This document shows, in pieces, positions 1-7,608 of a stretch of DNA of 40,447 bases (position 1 is the stretch's first letter; each line of letters begins with the position of its first letter). Source of the DNA: Clostridiales bacterium UBA3259 (GTDB lineage: Bacteria; Bacillota_A; Clostridia; Oscillospirales; Oscillospiraceae); the NCBI GenBank assembly GCA_002362625.1, contig DEUP01000004.1:1-40447 (forward strand), given 5' to 3'. A model generated the notes under the pieces. It made no database searches and was not told the origin of the DNA. It was given only the letters and a program-made list of their open reading frames with translations. A program made the position numbers and the translations under genes.

Positions 1-204
1 TCCCTTTACAGAAAATATAGTTGAAAATGGCAAAAAACGTGCAAGCCCACGGCGCAGGTAGAATCCATGTATATTTTTTGCGTGCATTCATGCGTGCAAA
101 CCCCAAATTCAGGCCCATTTTTCAACTCAAAAGCGGCAAATTTTTCTTAAAAGCAGTCTTATAAAAGCAGAACATTTCCTCATCAAAAGCCCGCAGAAAG
201 CAAA
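1..204. other. Non-coding left edge of the window
   Basis: AT-rich stretch with no credible gene on either strand. It lies downstream of the minus-strand tRNA-Ser terminator. The only structure I see is a direct repeat of TGCGTGCA at 79-86 and 91-98 (12-bp period). A gene whose regulatory region this is may lie beyond the left edge. Confidence 0.5.
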
Positions 205-205
205 G

Positions 206-235
206 AAAAACCCGGTATTCTTCAAGAATACCGGG
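206..235 (-). terminator. Rho-independent terminator of tRNA-Ser
   Basis: A perfect 10-bp stem (211-220 with 226-235) and 5-nt loop is followed on the minus strand by a T-run (206-210). It lies just past the 3' end of the tRNA gene. Confidence 0.9.
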
Positions 236-244
236 TAAATTATA

Positions 245-336
245 TGGCGGAGAAGGAGGGATTTGAACCCTCGATACCCTTTTGGGGTATACACGATTTC
301 CAATCGTGCGCGCTCGGCCAGCTACGCGACTTCTCC
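245..336 (-). tRNA. tRNA-Ser (anticodon GGA)
   Basis: The gene is about 92 nt and encodes its own 3' CCA (minus-strand positions 247-245). The acceptor stem pairs GGAGAAG (336-330) with CTTCTCC. The anticodon stem CACGA/TCGTG encloses the loop TTGGAAA, so the anticodon is GGA and it reads UCC/UCU serine codons. The long variable arm (TACCCC paired with GGGGTA) is the class II hallmark of tRNA-Ser. The T-arm carries GGTTCAAATCC. It has its own sigma-A promoter (370-398) and terminator (206-235), so it is a single-gene unit. Confidence 0.95.
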
Positions 337-369
337 ATGCTGCCGATGTTTGCTGTTGCTAGCCTGTGT

Positions 370-398
370 ATGATACAACAACTTTTCCTTTTTGTCAA
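370..398 (-). promoter_or_regulatory. Sigma-A promoter of tRNA-Ser
   Basis: TTGACA (398-393), a 17-bp spacer and TATCAT (375-370) on the minus strand. The predicted start is about 25-30 nt before the mature tRNA 5' end. Confidence 0.85.
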
Positions 399-417
399 GC
401 ATTTTTTCACTTTTTCG

Positions 418-467
418 GAAAAGAAAAGTTTCAGGGTCTCTCCCATTCCCGGAAGTGACCCTGAAAC
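418..467 (-). terminator. Rho-independent terminator of udp
   Basis: An 11-bp stem (GTTTCAGGGTC at 428-438 with its complement at 457-467) is followed on the minus strand by a T-rich tract (427-418). It starts 4 nt after the udp stop codon. Confidence 0.9.
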
Positions 468-470
468 TCC

Positions 471-1241
471 CTATCCCTTTCTCTGATCCGCGGCAATCAG
501 GCGCTTCATTGCTTCAATTCCAACCTTTACCGCTCCTGTTGTGTCCTCAATCAGCGGCATACTCAGCCCTGCCTTCTCCCGTTCCTGATTCCATACCGCG
601 TGGAAGCAGCTGCCGCAGCGAACACCCAGAGCCGCCGCAACCACAAACAGCGCCGCCGATTCCATCTCGCTGGCCTTTACACCCAGACGCTTCCAGCTTT
701 CCCACCTTTGAAGCAGCTCATAAGATACCGGAGACCTCTCAGGGCTGTGCTGGCCGTAAAACGAGTCCTTGCACTGCACCACACCAAGATGGGTACGATA
801 GCCTAAATCCTCGCTGGCAGCCTTCAGCGCGGCCGTGATTTCAAAGTCCGGCACAGCCGGGAATTCGATTGGCGCATACTCCAAAGAGGTATGCTCATAC
901 CGGATTGCTCCCGTGGCAACCACCACATCCCCCGGCATCACATCCATATCAATACCGCCGCAGGTGCCTACACGAATGAAGGTATCCGCGCCAATCGCTG
1001 TCAGCTCCTCCATGGCAATGGACGCGGAGGGGCCGCCAATCCCCGTGGAGCAGACCGATACCTTCTCCCCCAGCATGGTGCCGGTATAAATGTTATATTC
1101 CCGATTCATGCCAATGTGGACGGGTTTGTCAAAGAAGCCGGCAATGGCCTCACACCGTCCGGGATCACCAGGGAGAAAGACATACCGTCCCACGTCCCCA
1201 TCCTTGCAGTGAATATGAAACTGCATTCCAATGTCCTGCAT
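471..1241 (-). CDS. udp: Uridine phosphorylase
   Basis: Nucleoside phosphorylase family 1 enzyme, 256 aa, the usual length. It cleaves uridine with phosphate to uracil and ribose-1-phosphate in cytosolic pyrimidine salvage. Visible family motifs are LPGDPGR near the N-terminus (phosphate loop), [17 protein letters not shown], the RVGTCGGI segment and the C-terminal SEMESAALF ribose-binding motif. The EFPAVPDFE and DSFYGQ segments resemble E. coli Udp more than purine phosphorylases. The ATG at 1241 was chosen because AGGAGGCG lies just upstream; the longer open frame has no such site. It is monocistronic, with its own sigma-A promoter (1275-1303) and terminator (418-467). Substrate preference (uridine versus other pyrimidine nucleosides) is inferred from similarity. 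Confidence 0.9.
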   Translation of the reverse strand: MQDIGMQFHIHCKDGDVGRYVFLPGDPGRCEAIAGFFDKPVHIGMNREYNIYTGTMLGEKVSVCSTGIGGPSASIAMEELTAIGADTFIRVGTCGGIDMDVMPGDVVVATGAIRYEHTSLEYAPIEFPAVPDFEITAALKAASEDLGYRTHLGVVQCKDSFYGQHSPERSPVSYELLQRWESWKRLGVKASEMESAALFVVAAALGVRCGSCFHAVWNQEREKAGLSMPLIEDTTGAVKVGIEAMKRLIAADQRKG

Positions 1242-1274
1242 ATTGACGCCTCCTTGTATAAAATGTATAAGTAA

Positions 1275-1303
1275 AGTATACCACACTATCCCCAAATTTG
1301 CAA
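1275..1303 (-). promoter_or_regulatory. Sigma-A promoter of udp
   Basis: TTGCAA (1303-1298), a 17-bp spacer and TATACT (1280-1275) on the minus strand, about 35 nt before the udp start. Confidence 0.8.
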
Positions 1304-1317
1304 TATAAAACAATGTG

Positions 1318-1359
1318 GGTTAAAAAGACGCGCCCACACAGCTTCGTGAGCGCGTCTTT
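1318..1359 (-). terminator. Rho-independent terminator after spoIIIE
   Basis: A 10-bp stem (AAAGACGCGC at 1324-1333 with GCGCGTCTTT at 1350-1359) is followed on the minus strand by a T-run. It ends the uppP-like/spoIIIE transcript. Confidence 0.85.
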
Positions 1360-1371
1360 CCGGGTAAATGT

Positions 1372-4179
1372 TCAGTCCAGCTCCTCCGGAACAGCGTCAT
1401 ATTCTGACAGATCATCAAACTCCATCTGCTCCTGTGCGCCGCCCTTCCTGGCCTGCCACTGCTCCTTGGTAATCAGGATGGCTCTGGGCTTGGAGCCTTG
1501 GAACGGCCCCACAATCCCCTTCTCCTCCATCTCGTCCACAATCCGGGCCGCCCGGGCATATCCCAGCTTCAGACGCCTCTGGAGCATGGAAACGGAAGCC
1601 TGACCGGTTTCCAGAATCACATCCACCGCGGCAGGGAGCATTTCGTCCCCTTCCATTTCCTCGTCACTGGGATCCGGCTCCGAAACACTGGCAGCGCCGG
1701 ACTTTTTCCCGGTTTGCTGGGCCTTCTTTTCAATCTCATTGAGAACCTGCTGGTCATAATCGGCATTATAATGCTCTTTCACATATTCGGCAACTCTCTC
1801 CACCTCTCCGTCACTGACAAAGCACCCCTGTACCCGGAGGGGCTTGCCGCTGCCAATTGGCGCGTAGAGCATATCGCCCTTGCCTACCAGCTTTTCCGCG
1901 CCCATGGTATCCAGGATAATCCGGGATTCCATAGCGGAGGCAACGGAAAACGCGATTCTGGAAGGAATATTCGCCTTCATCAAACCGGTGATCACGTTGG
2001 CGGAAGGCCGCTGGGTAGCAATAATCAGGTGCATACCGGCGGCACGGCCCATCTGGGCAATGCGGCAGATGGAGTCCTCCACCTCCTTGGCGGCAACCAT
2101 CATCAAGTCAGCCAGCTCGTCAATGATAATGACCACGGTGGGCAGCTTCTGCCCGTCCTCCTCTGACATCACAATGCCATTGTAGGATTCCAAATCCCGG
2201 ACGCCCATGTCGGACATCATTTTATACCGGCGAAGCATTTCCGTAACCGCCCACTGCAGGGAGCCTGCCGCCTTTTTGGGATCCGTAACCACAGGGATCA
2301 GCAGATGGGGAATGCCGTTGTAAATGCCAAGCTCCACCATTTTGGGGTCAACCATAATGAGCTTCACATCCTCAGGCCCGGACTTATACAGCAGGCTGAT
2401 GATGATGGAGTTCATGCACACCGATTTACCGGAACCGGTAGTACCGGCGATCAGCAAATGGGGCATTTTCGCGATATTGCCAACTACACAGTTTCCGTCG
2501 ATGCTCTTACCCAGGGCGATGGAGGTTTTCGACTTTGCCTTGGTGAACTCCCCGGAATCGATGACTTCCCGAAGGGACACATTGGTGACGGTCCGGTTCG
2601 GCACCTCAATGCCCACAACGGAAATCTTTCCGGTCACCGCCGCGATTCGCACGCCGGAAGCGCCCAGGCTCAGGGCAATATCGTCGGCGCAGCCGGTCAG
2701 CTTATTCAGACGAACGCCCTTATCCAGCTCCACCTCGTACCGGGTCACGCTGGGGCCTCGGGTCACATTGATGATGTGGGCGTCAATATTGAAGCTTGCC
2801 AGGGTCTCGTTGAGACGGCGGGAATTCTCCCGCATTTCCTCCGTTCCGTCTCCGCCGCCCCGGACGGGAGTGTTCAACAGTTCAATAGAGGGATAGCTGT
2901 ATTCCGTTTGGGGCACACCCTGGGTCTGAGCGATTTCCGCGGCAACCTGCTGAGCGGAGGCCGCGGTATCTTTGGCTGTAACTTTCCCCGCGTTCTGCTC
3001 CACAGGCGCCTTTTCCACGGTCTTCTTCCCAGGCTGCTCCAGCTTGGGTGCCGGAGATGTGGGCTTCTTCATGTCCAATTCCGGCATACGGGAGGGAATC
3101 TCCGGCTCCATCGGCTCCGGCTCCCTGGGCGCGGGTCTCGTCACCGGTTCTTCAAATACCGATGGGATATCCTCACGGATATACTCCGCCGTCCCAGGCA
3201 GAGGCGCGCCGATCTCCGTATCAATCCGGCTCATAAACGCCGCGCCTCTTCCAGGCACCTGCTTGACCGTATCCGGCCTCTGGTTTTCCGGTTTGACAGG
3301 CTCTTCCATTGCGGAAAGCGGCGCGGGCTTTTTTGCTGATTTCGCGGATGGACGAATCTCCGGCTCCTCCGGATATGTTTCCGGAGCAATCGCCTCCCGC
3401 TGACGGGCCAGCTCCGCCTGCTCCCTGCGCTGGCGCTTATGCTCAATCTGCTTGTTTGCCAGGTGATTTACTACAATGGCCGCCGGTTCAATATAATCCT
3501 CGTCGTCATCTTCCTCCTCCCAATCGGCTCTGGGCCGATTGATGATGGCACGGATGATGCTGGGAATCGTGATCTGCATAGCGCCCAGCAGCGTCAAAGC
3601 GGCACCCACGCCGCAGATCACATAAGCCAGGGCTTTTCCGCAGACCCAGCGCAGTAAAATTGCCGCGCCGCCGCAGAGGATGCCCCCCGTGGTGCCCGCA
3701 ACGCCGCCGGAATAAAGCTCACCAAAGGCCTCAAAGCCCCTTGTCACCTCTCCCCTTTCCACCATCAGATGGAACAGCACTCCGCACAGGAACGCGAAGA
3801 TCACAACGCAGACACTGCGCATTTGAACGGAGGTTTTTCTTCCGAAGGTATGGATCACAAATAAGTACAAAAAACAGGGAATCGCGAAATAAAAGCCAGC
3901 CTGCCCCACCAGTCCCAGAATAATGGACTGAATAAACCGCAGCAGAACGCCGTCAGGATTGACCGCAATGATCACAAACAGGAAAAACAGAACAATACTG
4001 AGAAAGGCAACAATAAAACTGGATGGAATGGGGTTTTCATACTCTGTTTTAACCTTAGGATTCTTTTTCGCCGGAGCGGGCTTCTTTTTGGGTTTTGAGG
4101 AAGTACCGGAAACGGATGTTTTTTTCTTGGTATCCTTGACCATCCTCTCCGCTTTGGTGGCTTGCTTCTTCTCAGCCAT
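1372..4179 (-). CDS. spoIIIE: DNA translocase SpoIIIE/FtsK
   Basis: A 935-aa septal DNA pump that moves trapped chromosome across the division or sporulation septum. The order is: a basic N-terminal tail, four or five membrane segments (about 53-73, 84-110, 122-139, 161-203), a long acidic Pro/Glu-rich linker (about 215-420), then the RecA-like motor with Walker A GTTGSGKS (about 577-584) and Walker B (VIIIDELADLM). The C-terminal gamma winged helix starts near LPAAVDVILETG; in this family it reads the KOPS/SRS polarity sites. The start has GGAGAGG upstream. It follows the uppP-like gene after 12 nt and ends at a clear terminator. FtsK and SpoIIIE cannot be separated by sequence alone; a sporulation role is inferred from the clostridial context. 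Confidence 0.93.
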   Translation of the reverse strand: MAEKKQATKAERMVKDTKKKTSVSGTSSKPKKKPAPAKKNPKVKTEYENPIPSSFIVAFLSIVLFFLFVIIAVNPDGVLLRFIQSIILGLVGQAGFYFAIPCFLYLFVIHTFGRKTSVQMRSVCVVIFAFLCGVLFHLMVERGEVTRGFEAFGELYSGGVAGTTGGILCGGAAILLRWVCGKALAYVICGVGAALTLLGAMQITIPSIIRAIINRPRADWEEEDDDEDYIEPAAIVVNHLANKQIEHKRQRREQAELARQREAIAPETYPEEPEIRPSAKSAKKPAPLSAMEEPVKPENQRPDTVKQVPGRGAAFMSRIDTEIGAPLPGTAEYIREDIPSVFEEPVTRPAPREPEPMEPEIPSRMPELDMKKPTSPAPKLEQPGKKTVEKAPVEQNAGKVTAKDTAASAQQVAAEIAQTQGVPQTEYSYPSIELLNTPVRGGGDGTEEMRENSRRLNETLASFNIDAHIINVTRGPSVTRYEVELDKGVRLNKLTGCADDIALSLGASGVRIAAVTGKISVVGIEVPNRTVTNVSLREVIDSGEFTKAKSKTSIALGKSIDGNCVVGNIAKMPHLLIAGTTGSGKSVCMNSIIISLLYKSGPEDVKLIMVDPKMVELGIYNGIPHLLIPVVTDPKKAAGSLQWAVTEMLRRYKMMSDMGVRDLESYNGIVMSEEDGQKLPTVVIIIDELADLMMVAAKEVEDSICRIAQMGRAAGMHLIIATQRPSANVITGLMKANIPSRIAFSVASAMESRIILDTMGAEKLVGKGDMLYAPIGSGKPLRVQGCFVSDGEVERVAEYVKEHYNADYDQQVLNEIEKKAQQTGKKSGAASVSEPDPSDEEMEGDEMLPAAVDVILETGQASVSMLQRRLKLGYARAARIVDEMEEKGIVGPFQGSKPRAILITKEQWQARKGGAQEQMEFDDLSEYDAVPEELD

Positions 4180-4191
4180 TGTATCCTCTCC

Positions 4192-5028
4192 TTACACAAT
4201 CAGGTTTAAAATAAAGGTAAACATGCCCAGGCCCAGACTGTACAGCGCGAACAAGCTGTAGCCGTGATGTGCGGCCAGGTAGCGCATCAGCCAAATCGCC
4301 GATATCACGCCTCCGCCGGCAATCAGCCCTGCCAGCGCGCAGCGAAAAAGCACCGCCAGGGTAAGGGTACCGATACCAACAGAGACAATGGCCATCACAT
4401 CGTAAATCACCATACCCACGGTGATTCCCATATGCATCAGCAGCGCCATGTTCAGGCAGTAGCTTTTTTCCACACCGCATACCGAGCCGATGGCAGTAGC
4501 CGCGCCGATAGAGGAAATGCCGGGCAGCACGGAAATGCCGCCGCCCAGACCCATGAGCAGTCCTTCTATGGGCGTCAGAGTGCGGGCATCCCGATTGCTG
4601 GTGGGGAAAAACTGGGGAAGATAGATAATCAGGCCATTTATCAGCAGAAACAGAGCTACCAAGGGCAGACGGCTCTCCAGGTCAGCGGCATACCGATACA
4701 GCAGCAGTCCGATGACCACCGGAATCAGCATGGTTCTGAGCATGCTGATATCCATCAGCGTCCGGGTATCCAGAGGACGCTTCCTGCGCCGCTTGGGCAC
4801 TCTTGCCAAGGCTCTGGCACGGGAAAAACGGACGAACTGACTTTGATTGCAGAAATACAGCCCGCCCAGGATTCCCAGATGGATCATCAAATCCATGATC
4901 TCCATGCTGCTTTTTATGCCGAAAAACTTCAGCAGTAAAATCTTATGGGCGGACGCGGAGACAGGCAGGATATCCGTAAGTCCTGACAAGAATCCATATG
5001 CAATACTTTGTACCCAATTTAAGTCCAA
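4192..5028 (-). CDS. Divergent UppP/BacA-like undecaprenyl-diphosphatase family protein
   Basis: A 278-aa polytopic membrane protein with the two signature regions of the UppP (BacA) family, which dephosphorylates undecaprenyl pyrophosphate to recycle the peptidoglycan lipid carrier. The first motif reads GFLSGLTDILPVSASAH instead of the usual EGLTEFLPVSSTGH. The second reads PGISSIGAAT instead of PGTSRSGAT. So the residues matching E. coli Glu17, Glu21 and Arg174 are Ser15, Asp19 and Ser173, while the His is kept (His28). Activity cannot be assumed. Translation starts at TTG (5028), chosen because AGGAGGGG sits about 8 nt upstream. A TGGAAA-17-TATTAT promoter lies at 5061-5089. It is cotranscribed with spoIIIE. 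Confidence 0.75.
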   Translation of the reverse strand: MDLNWVQSIAYGFLSGLTDILPVSASAHKILLLKFFGIKSSMEIMDLMIHLGILGGLYFCNQSQFVRFSRARALARVPKRRRKRPLDTRTLMDISMLRTMLIPVVIGLLLYRYAADLESRLPLVALFLLINGLIIYLPQFFPTSNRDARTLTPIEGLLMGLGGGISVLPGISSIGAATAIGSVCGVEKSYCLNMALLMHMGITVGMVIYDVMAIVSVGIGTLTLAVLFRCALAGLIAGGGVISAIWLMRYLAAHHGYSLFALYSLGLGMFTFILNLIV

Positions 5029-5060
5029 GTCTGCCCCTCCTTTACAAAGCTTTACATCTT

Positions 5061-5089
5061 ATAATATCATATTTCTCAGTGGATTTCCA
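5061..5089 (-). promoter_or_regulatory. Probable promoter of the uppP-like/spoIIIE operon
   Basis: TGGAAA (5089-5084), a 17-bp spacer and TATTAT (5066-5061) on the minus strand. Transcription from tepA could also read through, since I see no terminator between them. Confidence 0.55.
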
Positions 5090-5145
5090 GTCTTTTTTTC
5101 GGGAAGGGTCGGAGGGGCAATTGGAGGCGGACCCAGGAGCCTGTC

Positions 5146-5826
5146 TTAAGATTTCTTCTGCCGGTCAATCATTTTGTGGAGGGCGGAAAGGGCGTCGTTC
5201 AGGCCGCCGAGCTTGTCGATCAGTCCTGAGGCAACCGCCTCCTTGCCGTAGAGGATGGTGCCCACATCCGTTGCCATCTCCCCTGTGGCCATCATATAGC
5301 TTTCAAAAGCCTCCCTGGAAATCCTGGAATTGGCAGTGACGAAATCCGCGATCTGCTCCTGGATCCGATGGAAATAGCGGAAGGTTTGGGGCGCTCCTAC
5401 CACCAGGCCTGTCATTCTCACCGGATGAACGGTCATGCTGGCCGTAGGGGTAATAAAGGATTTCTTGGTACACACCGCCAGAGGAATGCCAATGGAATGA
5501 CCGCCTCCCAGAACCAGGGATACGGTGGGCTTTTTCATCCCCGCGATCATCTCCGCAATGGCAAGTCCCGCTTCAATGTCGCCGCCTACGGTGTTCAAAA
5601 GCAGAAGAAGCCCGTCAATGTCGTCGCTTTCCTCGATCCCCGCCAGCAGTGGAAGCACATGCTCATACTTTGTGGTCTTCACCGTTTCCGGAGCCACCTG
5701 ATGGCCTTCCACCTGGCCGATGATGGTCAGGGTGTAGATGTTTCCCTTGCTGCTTTTGGTGATATCGGAGCCAAGCTCAACAATCTGCTCCTGCTCCTGT
5801 TTTTTCATGTCCGCGTTTTCGCTCAT
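5146..5826 (-). CDS. tepA: ClpP-class serine protease TepA
   Basis: A 226-aa ClpP-fold protease of the TepA (translocation-enhancing protein) type, which in Bacillus processes signal peptides or aids secretion on the cytoplasmic face. The catalytic serine lies in GGGHSIG (Ser111), the histidine in MTVHPVR (His134) and the acid probably at TDVG (Asp187). LLNTVGGDIEAGLAIAE is the ClpP oxyanion-loop strand. The N-terminus is short and charged, with no signal peptide. AGGAGG precedes the ATG. It reads toward the uppP-like gene, about 118 nt away. The 64-bp palindromic element (5859-5922) is in its upstream region. Confidence 0.85.
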   Translation of the reverse strand: MSENADMKKQEQEQIVELGSDITKSSKGNIYTLTIIGQVEGHQVAPETVKTTKYEHVLPLLAGIEESDDIDGLLLLLNTVGGDIEAGLAIAEMIAGMKKPTVSLVLGGGHSIGIPLAVCTKKSFITPTASMTVHPVRMTGLVVGAPQTFRYFHRIQEQIADFVTANSRISREAFESYMMATGEMATDVGTILYGKEAVASGLIDKLGGLNDALSALHKMIDRQKKS

Positions 5827-5854
5827 GTGTCAGCCTCCTGTTTTCGTGTTTTCC

Positions 5855-5926
5855 TTAGGGCAATACCGGCTGATGGGACGAATCGCCGTCGAAAGCCGCA
5901 GGTCCCATTGTGCGGTATTGCCTTAG
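5855..5926. repeat. 64-bp palindromic element, possible MITE
   Basis: Terminal inverted repeats GGCAATACC (5859-5867) and GGTATTGCC (5914-5922) extend inward as an imperfect arm of about 24 bp ending near ATGGGAC. The unit is flanked by TTAG on both sides (5855-5858 and 5923-5926), which looks like a target-site duplication. It carries no ORF. It lies between divergent genes, so it could also fold in either leader. I see no second copy in this window. Confidence 0.55.
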
Positions 5927-5956
5927 GATAACCATATTTTTTTGCGTAATTCACTC

Positions 5957-5985
5957 TTGAAACCCCGGGAAAACTATCGTATAAT
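5957..5985 (+). promoter_or_regulatory. Sigma-A promoter of ybaK
   Basis: TTGAAA (5957-5962), a 17-bp spacer and TATAAT (5980-5985). The predicted start near 5992 leaves a leader of only about 11 nt. Confidence 0.85.
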
Positions 5986-6002
5986 AGCTCACGGTGATGA
6001 TT

Positions 6003-6476
6003 ATGTCAGCAAAAACAAACGCTGTGCGGCTGGTGCAGCAGGCCGGAATTCCCTGCCGGGAAAGCTTCTATGAATTTGACGAAAAGGACTTAAGCGGAAT
6101 CCACGCCGCCCAGGCCATCGGCATGCCCCCGGAGCAGGTTTTCAAAACCCTGGTCGCCAGAGGCGAGAAAACAGGAATCCATGTATTCTGCATCCCCGTA
6201 TGCTGCGAACTGGATCTGAAGAAAGCGGCCAGGGCCGCCGGGGACAAGAACATGGAGCTTGTGGCCGTCAGGGAACTGCTGGGGCTGACCGGCTATATTC
6301 GGGGCGGCTGCAGTCCTGTGGGTATGAAGAAGAAATACCCAACCTTCCTGGATGAAACCTGCATCCTTTGGGAGGAAATCGCCGTCTCCGCCGGAGCCCG
6401 GGGCCATCAGATGATTCTTCCTCCGGAGCCCCTGGCTGAACTGCTGGGCGCGGAAATTACGGATTTAATTCAATAA
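6003..6476 (+). CDS. ybaK: Cys-tRNA(Pro)/Cys-tRNA(Cys) deacylase YbaK
   Basis: A 157-aa YbaK-type trans-editing enzyme that hydrolyses misacylated Cys-tRNA(Pro) in the cytosol. Diagnostic segments are the N-terminal KTNAVRLVQQAGI, the QVFKTLVARG strand (the conserved Lys is used in the family for catalysis), KKAARAAGDKNMELV and YIRGGCSPVGMKKKYPTF, with the family's GGxSPxG loop. I chose ATG 6003 because GGTGA lies 5 nt upstream. GTG 5994 and ATG 5997 are in frame but would leave almost no leader. The TSCPD gene follows after 27 nt, so the two are probably cotranscribed. Confidence 0.9.
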   Translation: MSAKTNAVRLVQQAGIPCRESFYEFDEKDLSGIHAAQAIGMPPEQVFKTLVARGEKTGIHVFCIPVCCELDLKKAARAAGDKNMELVAVRELLGLTGYIRGGCSPVGMKKKYPTFLDETCILWEEIAVSAGARGHQMILPPEPLAELLGAEITDLIQ

Positions 6477-6503
6477 TCATAAACAGAAAGGAATGTTACT
6501 ATT

Positions 6504-6752
6504 ATGTACGAATTTAAGACAAAGGGCACCTGCTCTCAGATGATCTATTTCGATCTGGAGGACAACAAGGTTAAAAACGTCAGCTTCCTGGGCGGCTGCA
6601 ACGGCAACCTGAAGGGCATCGGCAAGCTCGTGGAAGGCATGGACGTGGACGAGGTCATTTCCCGTCTGGAAGGCACCAGGTGCGGCATGAAGTCCACCTC
6701 CTGCCCTGACCAGCTGGCAAAGGCGCTGAAGGCGGCAAAGGAAAACGGCTGA
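6504..6752 (+). CDS. TSCPD domain-containing protein (TIGR03905 type)
   Basis: An 82-aa protein made of a single TSCPD domain, named for the STSCPDQLA motif near the C-terminus. The same domain occurs at the C-terminus of class II ribonucleotide reductases. Conserved glycines and cysteines are visible in FLGGCNGNLKGI and GTRCGMKSTSCPD. Stand-alone members are common in Clostridia and have no settled role. AAGGAA precedes the ATG. It is the second gene after ybaK and is followed by a strong terminator. Confidence 0.85.
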   Translation: MYEFKTKGTCSQMIYFDLEDNKVKNVSFLGGCNGNLKGIGKLVEGMDVDEVISRLEGTRCGMKSTSCPDQLAKALKAAKENG

Positions 6753-6776
6753 TTCCGTGATTGGGCAATCAATATT

Positions 6777-6811
6777 GGGGCAGGATCAAATCCGATCCTG
6801 CCCCTGCTTTT
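6777..6811 (+). terminator. Rho-independent terminator of ybaK-TSCPD
   Basis: A perfect 11-bp stem (GGGGCAGGATC at 6777-6787 with 6794-6804), a 6-nt loop and a T-run. Confidence 0.92.
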
Positions 6812-6987
6812 GCCCTTTGGCCGCTGCTCACCCAATATACCCGCCCATGACCCTGAGAAGCCTTCAGGGTGCGTGTGACGCTAACCTTCTTCCCCGCTTC
6901 CCGCTTTATGGACGCTCCTCCAGACAAATACTCTGTATCGGAGAAGCTCTGATTTTTTTGACTTTTTTCCAAAAAAGTATACGAAGG
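6812..6987 (+). other. Non-coding gap with a second terminator-like hairpin
   Basis: No convincing gene lies between the first terminator and the ECF promoter. It holds a 7-bp hairpin (ACCCTGA at 6850-6856 with TCAGGGT at 6864-6870), then a second hairpin (ATCGGAG at 6937-6943 with CTCTGAT at 6947-6953) followed by seven T's. A short A/T palindrome follows at 6961-6978. The second hairpin has the shape of a plus-strand terminator, but no gene in the gap needs one. Confidence 0.5.
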
Positions 6988-7017
6988 TGTGAGGTTTTTT
7001 ATGGAATCCCAGTCTGA
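6988..7017 (+). promoter_or_regulatory. Candidate ECF-type promoter of the first sigma cassette
   Basis: TGTGAG followed by GTTTT (from 6988) and, after about 18 nt, GTCTGA (7012-7017). This resembles the element upstream of the third sigma gene (TGTAAG followed by GTTTT, then CGTCTAA, at 32011-32039). The ECF sigma start codon is about 36 nt downstream. Confidence 0.5.
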
Positions 7018-7053
7018 TAGGGTGAGGAACAAAAACAAGTGAGGTGAATCCAC

Positions 7054-7608
7054 ATGGAAGACAACAAACTATTGGAGCTGTTCTTTGACAGAAACGAGGA
7101 AGCCATCCGCCACACCGATCAAGCCTACGGCCGGCGGCTCCACACCCTGGCAATGGGCATCGTGAAAAACGACCAGGACGCCCAGGAGTGCGTCAGCGAC
7201 ACCTATCTCCGTACCTGGAATTCCATTCCTCCCCAGAGGCCGAAATATTTCTTCGCCTATCTCGCCAAAATCTGCCGAAACCTTGCCCTGGATAAGGTGA
7301 ACTGGAAAAACGCCGCGAAGCGAAAGGCGGAGGTGGTCCCTCTGACCCAGGAAATGGAAATGTGCATCCCGGACACCAAACGGGATCAGGAAATGGAGGC
7401 CCGGGAGCTGGGGCGGCTGCTGGATCAATTTCTCCGGGGATTGACGCCGGGAAATCAAATGATCTTTCTGCGTAGGTTTTGGTACGCGGACACCATCGGC
7501 GAAATTGCCGCCCGGTACAATCTCAGCGAAAGCGCCGTACAAATGCGGCTGAGCAGAACCAAGGCAAAGCTTTGTACATACCTGGAAAAGGAGGGTATCA
7601 ACGTATGA
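7054..7608 (+). CDS. ECF-type RNA polymerase sigma factor (cassette 1)
   Basis: A 184-aa extracytoplasmic-function sigma factor. Region 2 is seen around residues 23-58 (GRRLHTLAMGIVKNDQDAQE, then CVSDTYLRTWNS). Region 4 with its helix-turn-helix is around 115-175 (TIGEIAARYNLSESAVQMRLSRT). There is no region 3, as expected for this class. GAGGTG precedes the ATG. Its stop overlaps the start of the next gene (ATGA at 7605-7608), so sigma and membrane partner are translationally coupled. A candidate ECF promoter lies directly upstream, suggesting self-activation. The target regulon is unknown. Confidence 0.9.
   Translation: MEDNKLLELFFDRNEEAIRHTDQAYGRRLHTLAMGIVKNDQDAQECVSDTYLRTWNSIPPQRPKYFFAYLAKICRNLALDKVNWKNAAKRKAEVVPLTQEMEMCIPDTKRDQEMEARELGRLLDQFLRGLTPGNQMIFLRRFWYADTIGEIAARYNLSESAVQMRLSRTKAKLCTYLEKEGINV

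Noticed and set aside
2305..3339. Long open frame on the plus strand inside spoIIIE (about 344 codons)
   Set aside because: It is antisense to a clear FtsK/SpoIIIE gene, has His/Arg/Gly-rich low-complexity sequence and no ribosome site; a shadow of GC-rich codons.
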